DNA from: Zancudomyces culisetae
Taxonomy: Eukaryota > Kickxellomycota > Harpellomycetes > Harpellales > Legeriomycetaceae
DNA: 38,232 bases
Direction of reading: 5' to 3'
Assembly (NCBI GenBank): GCA_001969505.1
Contig: LSSK01000105.1
Coordinates: forward strand, 1 to 38,232
Both the position numbers and the translations under genes were made by a program. Numbering within the stretch: the first letter of the stretch is position 1; every line of letters begins with the position of its first letter. The notes under the pieces were generated by a model. It was not told the origin of the DNA, did no database searches, and worked only from the letters and a program-made list of their open reading frames with translations. Shown piece after piece: positions 30,137-38,232 of this stretch.

Positions 30137-30307
30137 ATGAATAGCTTTATTGTTTACTTTGCACTAATATTGCTGCTATTTTTGTTTATTGTCCTATTTA
30201 AGTATAATACAGAAACACAATTAAAGATTTTTAATACCTTTTATTATATCTTTTGGAGACGTTTTTGTGTGGACTTGATTGTTTATAACCATATTCTCTC
30301 AAAATAG
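30137..30307 (+). CDS. Possible 56-residue single-span membrane ORF
   Basis: An ATG frame of 56 codons plus TAG has a hydrophobic N-terminal segment (VYFALILLLFLFIVLF) followed by a basic, aromatic tail. No relatives are recognised and there is no supporting promoter or splice evidence. It may be fortuitous in AT-rich DNA. Confidence 0.12.
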   Translation: MNSFIVYFALILLLFLFIVLFKYNTETQLKIFNTFYYIFWRRFCVDLIVYNHILSK

Positions 30308-30903
30308 AACAGTCAGAAATAGCAATAGTGCTATTAGCAAATAGGCATAATTATACAATTTATAAAATAAAGCTTCGCTTTATGAGTTCTATACCTTTAT
30401 ATAGGCAAAATAAATTCTAGAACATATTAACTATGGTTTTTACTCTCAGCTACTGGAAGTATCCAAAAAAAAATACGTTCACCAACATGCAATAAACTAC
30501 TTGTTTCGTCCTGGTTATTTTTCAAATATATTTCTCACACTCTCATATATACACATGCGCTTCTTTAAGAATCAAAGTGTTATAAAAACAATGCATTTTA
30601 CAGATGGAACCTGTTTATGAACAGTCCATGCGCCCAACACACAGTTTCATTTATTTTTTGACATCTGGAACGTTATGTAACTAGCAAAGTCAGTCTTTTT
30701 TACTTTGTTTAGATTCAAGTGTCCTTTATTGATCGCAAAAAATCAAAATATATATCAACGGTTGATATCAACCCAGTGAACACTACAAACCAAGGCCACC
30801 AGGCCAAAAAATGTCGCATAAAAAGCACTATACCAAAAAAAAAGTCATGATTATAAAACTCATAGCCACAAAATATTATGGAAGACTAAATCGAGAAGTC
30901 GAA

Positions 30904-31305
30904 TTATGATCTTGATCTTGAACAAAGTTGTTGTCCATTCCTATACGCACAGATTCTACCATTACGGCATCTTCTTCTAACAAAGTAATCGCGTTCACAT
31001 GCATAGTATGCACGCGGATCTCTTATACTACAATATCTTGTACTGGTCATACAGCGTGGAAATATTCTTGGATCAATAACAATGGCCACAATTGAACCGC
31101 CTCCAGCAGTAATCGCAAAATCACTAAAGCTAATGTTTCCTCTTCCACCAGGTGTGCTCCCACCACTATTTTCGTTATCACCACTATTATTGTTACTACC
31201 AGGTCTCCTGTTGGAATTACCATCCCCCCGTTGCCCCGAAATGGTAAGGGCTGCACATAGGAATATCAATATTGCTTGTGGGCTCAAACTTATGAAGACA
31301 AACAT
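30904..31305 (-). CDS. Small secreted protein with one six-cysteine module
   Basis: Intronless, 133 residues. A hydrophobic signal peptide (about 9-22) is followed by a Gly/Asn/Ser-rich linker (about 25-58), a hydrophobic Gly-rich stretch (63-77) and a C-terminal six-cysteine module at 85, 92, 103, 113, 119 and 128 (C-x6-C-x10-C-x9-C-x5-C-x8-C). The x9 and x5 spacings, Y before the second Cys and NG between the fourth and fifth match the modules of the protein at 10318-10854. The chain ends three residues into a basic SRS-rich tail with no GPI signal, so it is probably released or wall-bound. Arg/Lys content is high in the module. A TATA-like element (GGTATATAAG on the coding strand, 31471-31480) lies 166 bases upstream. 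A chitin- or glycan-binding role is inference only. Confidence 0.65.
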   Translation of the reverse strand: MFVFISLSPQAILIFLCAALTISGQRGDGNSNRRPGSNNNSGDNENSGGSTPGGRGNISFSDFAITAGGGSIVAIVIDPRIFPRCMTSTRYCSIRDPRAYYACERDYFVRRRCRNGRICAYRNGQQLCSRSRS

Positions 31306-32292
31306 GTTCTCAGTTGTAGTAAAAGTTGCTACTCATAAAGATATTTGGTTAGACAAATTATTAAAGTTAAAAACAACAAATCAACGGGGTATTAATCAAT
31401 AAAAATATTGCCCTATTCTTATTGGAAATTTTTCAATGTGAATTTACCACAGAGCGAGAAGTGGGTATCGCTTATATACCAGATGAAATGCCATAGCCCA
31501 GAGCAATAACTCCTATTAAATACTGCATAACCGAATTGTATAACCTACACATACGCAGTTTTAGACATGTATTTGATTAATAATGGTATGTATCTAAAAC
31601 TAAACTGCTCTGGTATATTTGACTTAGGCTACTAAAAGCTCAACACCTTCCTCCCTCACACATTTACTATAAAAAAAGTCTGAACAAGTTTTTTACACAA
31701 TCATACCTCTTTTTTGGGTGGTGGTGATAGTGAATTGTCACTATGCTCATTCTCGAGAGTTTTGCTTCAGCAGATTTGGTACAGTACTGATGTTTGTTAT
31801 TCCGCCAGCCTTATTTTGATATACTTTTGTTTTCAGCGTTGCTCTTGTTGGTTTTTTTTTTTAAAACTGGTCTTCTATGCTTACGCTATTATAAATAAAA
31901 GAAAAAACTGACATTCGAGTGAGTTAAAGAACAAGCAGCGCTATTTTTTAAAATACTTCTATGTGCAAATATTTAGTATCAGAATTGTACAACTGTTGCA
32001 AAGTTCTTTATGCTTTTCACGGAATTCCATATTTTAATACTTTCATTATTATTCGACCGCAAAATTTATTATACCAGGTTAATAATGTTAAAAAATGGCA
32101 AAATAAATATCAAAAACAATGATAGTCTGAATAACTAAGCAAAATATACCACTGGTTTTTGTTCAGTGGTAAAAAAAAAGTATAATATTCTCTATGATGC
32201 TATCTTCATGGTACTTAGGGTGAATAAATAAATCCCAATTGAACGGTAAATAACATAAAGTTCAGCAAATACTAACGGCAATATTGATAATA
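31306..32292. other. Intergenic region between six-cysteine gene 2 and the CLPTM1-like gene
   Basis: About 990 bases. It holds the TATA-like element for the six-cysteine gene (31471-31480). A plus-strand frame at 31714-31911 lacks similarity and is probably chance. The right part is 3' flank of the CLPTM1-like gene. Confidence 0.35.
31471..31480 (-). promoter_or_regulatory. TATA-like element of six-cysteine gene 2
   Basis: GGTATATAAG on the minus strand lies 166 bases upstream of the ATG at 31305, a plausible fungal TATA position. Confidence 0.35.
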
Positions 32293-34672
32293 CTACTCTT
32301 CCTTTTCTTTGCCTTCTTCTACTTGTCCAAACTCGTTTGGTCTTGAGGTATCAACGCCGTAGATCCATCTTTGATAGAGGTAAGCTAGAAATACGACGTC
32401 ATCTCTTAGTGTAGCTATTCTATGCAGGATGGGCATTGGCATTATGAATGCAAACAGATCGTCAATAAAAGTGTTCAAAGCTTTGTATACAAATGTTCTC
32501 CAGGGCATGTGGGCTACTGATTTTAGCTTGTAGTTGATAAATAATTGAGGTGTCATCGAAATAAATCCAAATGTGTACACAAATCCAACAAGAACGCTGA
32601 GAATAAAACTGTACCAAGATCTGAACTCCTTGGTGTACAGTGAATATATTGCGTACGAGAAAAGTGCCGGGTAGGCCACTCTGGATAGGTATTTGAATGC
32701 CATTTGATCGTATTTCAGCGTATCTGATTCCAATTGAGTCATCCCTTCGGTGCTTTTTATTGTGATATATCTGTATTCCGTTTCAAAGATGATATATTTA
32801 TCTTTACCTACCAATGGCGAACACTCGGGTTGTACAGCAGTCTCGATTTTCTCTTTTGGGTTCGCTTTTTTTTGCTCTCTGCGCTGTTTGCGCTGTTCAA
32901 TCCTTTTTTCTATTTGTTCCTTAACTTGCTCAATGGTTTTTTCGTGTAGTTGTATGTTTAGTGAGCTATATAATTTCCACATTTCTATAAATATTCCCAC
33001 AGCATTGCTCAAAATAATCACATAGGATGTTTCTTTCTCATTTTCGAACAAATATGCGAGAATAATCACCTGAAAAACTATATTTAGTGCCATTGTACGA
33101 GTACTAACACCAATTGCGTCCTTCTTCTTTCGCCAAAACTGAACATCGTTTTTAAAGGCTAAAAAGTCAAACAATGAATGAAAAGCCGTTACCACGACCG
33201 TGAGGATAAGAATTATCGGACTGTTAGTTAGTAGTGTCTTTTTGAGCATTTCTATTCCATCCAGCAGGGTCAAATCTTCTGTACTTACCACCTTGGGTTG
33301 ACTTTTTATCAGAGAAACATAGATCAAGAACTTTACAGCCGACATTGAATCAAATGTCACACTTAGTTCTAGGTTTTTTATTGTGCTATTCAACATATAC
33401 ATTTCTTCCGAAAGCTTCCAAAAATCATTAAAGAAAATGATTGGATAGTATCCTCCACTATCTCCGTCTTCAGTTTCTTTAAAATCTTCCTCGATTTTCA
33501 TCCACTGTCGTACTGATTCGCTTTCACCGTGGTACTTAAACTTAACCTCAGCACTGTTAACAACTGCTATGGTGATGTTGGGATACCAATACGGATATAA
33601 CTCGCCTTCAGTCAGGTTGTCTTTTTTTTCCTTGAGTTCCTCGTTTGATCCCATCAATTTTTTCTTTATTTTCGGTGTTTTATATCTGAGAAATGTTGTG
33701 AGTTCTAATATATTAAGACAGGTGTGTTTATATTGTCCGGGTCATAATACTAAAGTACCATGCTTTACCTTGAACAATAAATGTTATTACAAGGAAAGTG
33801 GTTAAAGATGGCTGAGCGCCAGTGTTATTGTTTACGAGAAACGAACACTTACCTTGAGAAAGTACAGCGGTGCTGTATTTATCAGCTGTTTTCCCACTTT
33901 CTGAATCTTTTGTTCCTTTGCGTTTGATCATGAAATGAGCATAAAACGGTTTGTTCAAATCGGTTCTCTATTCCAGGAAAAAATATAATATATTGTTATG
34001 GTAGTGGGGGATCTTTTATTATACATGCCAAAGAACTTGGCACAGAAACATAATAAAAATGATATGAAGTATTCTCCACATGAAATCATTTCGCACCAAT
34101 AATTTACAAGTATGCTTACCTCATTAATTGGGATTTGCATCGATTTTTTGTGGCTAAACTCATTTCCGTATTGAAGTCCGTGTATCTCCCAGCATGGTTG
34201 TACAATATCATTATTCCCATTATATGCTGCTTTTGACAGCTCAGATTCCTGATTGACATACATAAAAGCCTCAAATTGATCGCCATCTTTCCAAATATTC
34301 TGATAATTTTTCGGCGTCGATTCTATTCCATCTCCTACAGGTTCTTCCGTTTGAATGTCGTTAAATCCGGCTTTCTGCCCCTGTTTATTGCCTGTATCAT
34401 CGAAGATGTCGACATTTTGTGCTTCATCAGCTGTTTGTGCTTGGTAGAAATTCTTGATCAACACTAGAATCGGACGTTTTTGTAAAAAAAATAAATCGTA
34501 TTACCAAATATTTTTATTTACCTAGTAAAAACCGAACAAAATCCTACTTACTTGGAACCTGCGTGATTAGCATTATAATCACAGCATTTATAACAATCGA
34601 CCTGTATTTTTTTTGGCTGTCGTCCTGAGCTTGGTCAGGTCGCTCGGCATTGGTTTGAGAATTTTCTGCCAT
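32293..34672 (-). CDS. CLPTM1-family multi-pass membrane protein
   Basis: Four exons on the minus strand (34672-34552, 34463-34120, 33967-33853, 33704-32293), with introns of 88, 152 and 148 nt, encode 663 residues (human CLPTM1 669). A first membrane segment (about 24-40) is followed by a lumenal beta-rich region with YPNITIAVV and YYPIIFFNDFW. Several C-terminal membrane spans follow, with the signature blocks FLAFKNDVQFWRKKK, FISMTPQLFINYKLKSVAH and FIDDLFAFI, and DDVVFLAYLYQRWIY near the end. Metazoan relatives sit in the ER/Golgi; CLPTM1 retains GABA-A receptors and CLPTM1L has lipid-scramblase activity. A lysine/glutamate-rich cytosolic loop (about 440-480) looks helical. The 3' acceptor at 33705-33706 is chosen because it yields ELTTFLRYKTPKIKK, matching the family; a nearer acceptor gives a stop. 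Confidence 0.94.
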
Positions 34673-36370
34673 GATTTCGATCAATTAGCTTTATCCTCTA
34701 TTTTCTTGAATTGCAGCGAGGATTAAATCCTTGTTATTATCTTTTAATTTTGTATTTCGTGGAACTTTCAAAGCAACAGTGGAAAATACTCTCGCGTTTT
34801 ATAACTTTTTACAATAAAGTTTAGGCCTTTGCGTTTGCTCACTGATCTCATAAATCCACCAGCAAATCGAATGCGAATTTGCCCCTTATTTGCTAAGCAA
34901 TCATACTTTTGTTATTTTTTAGATTTGATCACGTATCAACTATTGGCTAAAACTCTGGAAAAAAATTTTTGTTGGCAGGCCGTGGTTTTGTCACAACTTC
35001 AAATAAAGTTAGAGCTCATTCATGTGAAATCTCCATATGCCATTATTCTTATAATACTGCATCATTGCGGGCTTTCCCTGCTACATAATAACAAAGCTAA
35101 CAAAACGAAAAAAAAACACAGTAGGGTTTTTATAGTTGTGTAATTCTGTTTGGAGCTTTGCATCTCACATCTTTTAATGCCAGTCTACGTTCATATATTT
35201 GTAATGATAATTTTCCTAAGAATATTTCGTTTGGGTTCTGAATTGGGGTGAGGAATGACAAGTAGAATGAGTGTCATAGAATAAACTAAACGAAATAGCA
35301 TTCAAAGTAGGTTTTGATGTTGATATACTATAGATATGACCTATAATTTGTGGTTGTTTGTATTTAGTGGGATGCTTTTTGTATCTTTGCCATCTTAGTA
35401 TCTGAAAAACTTTTGTGTCTGTTCTTTTTTGAATAGAAGTTGGTTTAAAAAGTGTTTAACTGGATAGATACTCTGGCTGTTCTTCACCCATTACCCATTA
35501 CCCATTGCGCGTTACGCATAAAATATTGTCACCTAAACCATAAAACCTCGGAAATTTTCTAGATTCGCGATAAGCCTTTTAAAAAGGGATTTGAACATAC
35601 CATTAGCATTTTTTAATTTAATATGAAAGGATATACTCTTTTGTGTAATCAATAGTATTTACTACAAAGGTTGTAAATGACCAGTTCTTTCTATATGGGA
35701 TTATGAAGCCCCCACTTTTCTTTTTTTTTTTCAAAGAAGAAACCCCCCCGCCCAAAACTTACACAAAATTTAGACTTTTAAAACAACCTAGTGCTAAGAA
35801 AAAGTTAATCACTATTTTGATAGTGTTTAAAATTAGTAACAGTGTATACTTGGAAAGCCAGTGAAAAAAATAATGTGTATACTCGGGAAAAAAAAAACAA
35901 GCATTTAACTTGATGTCTACCAAGCTCATCATTCTAAGTTCAAAAAATAAAAATAAAAAGAAAGACAAACTAATTAGAATGAGGTGAAAAAAAAATGTAT
36001 TTTTTATTGATATACGAATTCGCTTGTTGAACTGCAAATTATGTGTTTTTAAAACCAAAAGGCTATTTCCATGTCATGGTTCACAATGTCTGGTATTATC
36101 TTATGAATAGGGTAGCAATACACATAGCAGCACATCTATATCTTTGTTCATTCAAACCAGATGTGTTTGTATATTCACAAGTGGTTTTTGTGAAAATATC
36201 AGTATAATTAAATTTGGGAATATTAACTTCAAGCGTATTTTGTTATATAAATTATAAACACAATTACTACACATATCAAACATCAAAAATAAAGAAGTTT
36301 GCCCATTAGCCTAACCAGCACATTATAAAAGTTGCGATACACAAGAAAGAGCCTGGTAAAAGTAAAACAG
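34673..36370. other. Long AT-rich intergenic region
   Basis: About 1.7 kb between the CLPTM1-like start and the candidate small ORF at 36371. Three ACCCATT units lie at 35486-35506 and a C7 tract near 35744-35750. Frames at 34829-35143 and 35759-36058 look like chance AT-rich translations. No gene is supported. Confidence 0.35.
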
Positions 36371-36628
36371 ATGAAACCCTTGCTTCAAGTAAAGCCTCTG
36401 CAATATGCGAGACTTTCGCTATTAATTTTTGGAGCCATGGAACACACAATAAGGTATACCTAACTGACTTTAATTAGTCAGGCAAATTGTCAGGTAGAGT
36501 ATACTTCTTGCATCGAAAATGTAATTCAGTACCCTATGATTATAGTTATTACAGATGTGCCTAAAGTTATATCACTACTGCTTCTGTCATTACCTTTAAT
36601 ACTGCCATTATACTGGATTTATTCTTAA
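36371..36628 (+). pseudogene. Candidate small secreted/membrane protein interrupted by one in-frame stop
   Basis: One frame of 86 codons runs from ATG 36371 to TAA 36626-36628 with a single internal TAA. The first part (KPLLQVKPLQYARLSLLIFG) looks like a signal sequence or membrane span. The second resumes LTLISQANCQVEY with a signal-peptidase-like ending, two cysteines and a hydrophobic C-terminus (LLLLSLPLILPLYW). A 24-nt segment with GTATAC donor, CTAAC and TTAG would remove the stop and keep frame, but it is far shorter than any other intron here. It could be a broken gene, a mis-modelled gene or chance. No family is recognised. Confidence 0.25.
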
Positions 36629-36994
36629 ATGTGCTATTAACGGAAAACTTTTCACTTGTTTTCGATGTTACTTTTTTTTTATTTAAAAAAATAAACTCTA
36701 TATAAACTATTTCGAATATTCATGATGAGTTTAGTACAATAAAAATACAAAAGATAGTAGTTTCATACAGATATATAAACCCATCTAGTATCATCTATTA
36801 TAGCTACGATTGTGTGTACATTTCAAAGAAATGTTTATCGTCTATACTGAATACTATTATAATTTACTAAACACTGTACTTGCGTATTAGCTTTAACGTG
36901 TATACAGGCCATTGACAGCAAAGCCTAGAAAGTGGAAAAGCGGAATAAGCGAGAAAATAGGAAATCAAGTTATTAGGTAGAAAAAGTGTGCACA
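36629..36994. other. AT-rich region upstream of the PARG-like gene
   Basis: About 366 bases without a recognised gene; it probably holds the promoter and 5' UTR of the downstream gene. No distinct element was identified. Confidence 0.35.
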
Positions 36995-38146
36995 ATGCTA
37001 AAGGCAAAGAAAAAAGCAGAGAAGGGGATATACGGACTGGAAAAAAGTTTAGTATCTGGTAGAGCATACAATTCCTTTACTTGTAAGGAATTAAAGGAAG
37101 CACTGTTTTCAGAAAAAGTGCAACTAGAGCTAGCGTTAAATTACATTTTTGAAGATGAGTCATGGCTCAAAGTTTATGAAGACTCAAAAAAAAACATGAA
37201 GTTACAACGAGCGTTGCGGTCAATAGTGCAGATGGGAACCGTTATAGCAACATTAAGGCTACAGTATAGTTTACCAACAACCCAAGAGGTGCGGCTTGAC
37301 ATAAACAGGTTGAAGAGAAGCGTAACAAAAACAACATTCTATCCCCATGACGAGCAGTTTGTTTCAGAGTTTCGAAATAATAGAAGCAGAAACTGGACTG
37401 AAGGAAAGGCTATGGTAAGAGTAGTAGACGCTGATTGTGTTACAGTCGCGCAAAAATTAATAGAATTACATCCAAACCACGCAAAAACACCAGCAGTTTT
37501 AGTGTTTGCATCAAAGACAATGCCAGGGGGAGGATACAAAAAGGGTACTGGAAACCAGGAAGAAGAGATATGCAGGAGAAGCTGGCTATGGAATAATCTG
37601 GATGATCCGTATTCATTTGATGCCAACAGAGCCTGGTCATATCCGATTCCTGAATTCGGCGGTATATATTCACCTGATGTGGCTGTGTTCAGAAAATCAG
37701 AAAATGAAGGTTATATGTTTATGGAGGAACCATTGTATTTAAATTTTATTAACGTATCACCCTATTCGAATATCCAGATAAATGATGTTAACCATTATGG
37801 TAGAAGGGAAATGCGAATCGCTGATGAAACCGCTCGAAATTATATGCGAAAGATGGAGGTCATATTGAATATAGCCCGGGCACAGGGACACAAATCTGTT
37901 GTATTGGGTAGGTTTGGGTGTGTAGGAAGTACATGTAAGGCTGCGCGCCATTTGGCTGAGATGTGGAAAGAGGTTATTGAAAAATCACCTTATGCCTACA
38001 GAGAGTTTTTCGATGATATTGTATTTGCTGTAGAGGATTTATTGGACGAAAAGGAAGTGCCCACACCCAGCGGAAAGCATGTTAGCGTTGCAACAGCTTT
38101 TGGCGATATGTTTGGTGTAGAGATAGAAAATATTGATTTTTTTTAG
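36995..38146 (+). CDS. TIGR02452-family, microbial-type poly(ADP-ribose) glycohydrolase
   Basis: Intronless, 383 residues from the ATG at 36995. The C-terminal two thirds match the microbial-type PARG macrodomain family (DUF2263/TIGR02452): PAVLVFASKTMPGGG (166-180) and the PARG signature GGG-x7-QEE (178-180 and 188-190, with the catalytic Glu pair), then YSPDVAVFRKSE and LNFINVSPY. Such enzymes cleave ribose-ribose bonds in poly(ADP-ribose) and reset ADP-ribose signalling. The usual GCGAFGNP-like loop reads GCVGSTCKAARH, so ligand contacts may differ. The first 105-110 residues (Lys-rich start, then helical segments such as ELKEALFSEKVQLELALNYI) are not part of the usual domain and were not recognised. 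The protein ends ENIDFF, and a T-run overlaps the stop. Confidence 0.85.
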   Translation: MLKAKKKAEKGIYGLEKSLVSGRAYNSFTCKELKEALFSEKVQLELALNYIFEDESWLKVYEDSKKNMKLQRALRSIVQMGTVIATLRLQYSLPTTQEVRLDINRLKRSVTKTTFYPHDEQFVSEFRNNRSRNWTEGKAMVRVVDADCVTVAQKLIELHPNHAKTPAVLVFASKTMPGGGYKKGTGNQEEEICRRSWLWNNLDDPYSFDANRAWSYPIPEFGGIYSPDVAVFRKSENEGYMFMEEPLYLNFINVSPYSNIQINDVNHYGRREMRIADETARNYMRKMEVILNIARAQGHKSVVLGRFGCVGSTCKAARHLAEMWKEVIEKSPYAYREFFDDIVFAVEDLLDEKEVPTPSGKHVSVATAFGDMFGVEIENIDFF

Positions 38147-38232
38147 GTATTGGGAACTCCTAACATTTACGCTATTCCTATTTTTAATGTTTTTTTTATT
38201 TCATTTAATACTTAATATTTCAGATTAAAAAA

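Larger units (their letters stand above)
28504..30903. other. Long intergenic region with isolated coding-like fragments
   Basis: About 2.4 kb upstream of the SH3 gene. It contains a coding-like plus-strand segment with an in-frame stop at 29096-29300 (see separate entry) and a 56-residue hydrophobic ATG frame at 30137-30307 (one predicted membrane span, no family). The remainder is AT-rich and without recognised features. Confidence 0.35.

Noticed and set aside
33728-33958. Separate 76-residue protein ending in KAWYFSIMTRTI
   Set aside because: It is read-through of an intron after exon 3 of the CLPTM1-like gene; the conserved sequence resumes after the acceptor at 33705-33706.

Overview
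This window looks like nuclear DNA from an AT-rich, intron-bearing fungus. It holds about fifteen recognisable protein genes on both strands. No operon-like layout, ribosome-binding sites or bacterial or viral genes were seen. Most genes carry spliceosomal introns of about 70-205 nt, usually with GTAAGT/GTATGC-type donors and TAG/CAG acceptors. The fungal indicators are an Ecm33/Sps2-like GPI-type wall protein, a Bud14/Tea4-like SH3 protein, a Rac GTPase, Cdc25 and small secreted six-cysteine proteins that resemble chitin-binding modules. CTG falls at conserved leucine positions (for example in Kae1, Rfc3 and Bud31), so the code appears standard and this is not a CUG-Ser yeast. I cannot fix the lineage from sequence alone; an early-diverging filamentous fungus or an intron-rich ascomycete both fit.

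Layout from left to right. 1-4 kb: the 3' end of a coiled-coil protein, the Dim1 rRNA dimethylase (-), the small Tim chaperone Tim13 (+) and Rac (-). 6-9 kb: Kae1/OSGEP (+) and the splicing factor Bud31 (+). 10.3-13.6 kb: a secreted six-cysteine protein, and a glutathione-peroxidase-like thiol peroxidase with a 20-unit VEEPAK-type repeat tail. 14-20 kb: Cdc25 (-), an unidentified spliced small gene, replication factor C subunit Rfc3/RFC5 (+) and the TRAPP subunit Bet3 (-). 20.8-28.5 kb: Nit2-type omega-amidase (+, seven exons), Ecm33-like protein (+), a mitochondrial MnSOD-like protein with an active-site substitution (+) and the Bud14/Tea4-like protein (-). 30.9-38.1 kb: a second six-cysteine secreted protein (-), a CLPTM1-family membrane protein (-) and a TIGR02452/microbial-type poly(ADP-ribose) glycohydrolase (+).

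The genes are mainly unrelated housekeeping functions (rRNA and tRNA modification, splicing, protein import, replication, ER/Golgi traffic, redox defence, polarity), so no single pathway cluster is evident. The non-routine content is: the repeat-tailed peroxidase; the MnSOD with Gln replaced by Met plus an insertion of about 26 residues; a shared six-cysteine module in two secreted proteins; a PARG with an unfamiliar N-terminal extension; and several coding-looking fragments that do not resolve into known genes.

Intron-containing models were assembled by eye from splice signals, phase and recalled family conservation. They should be treated as predictions.
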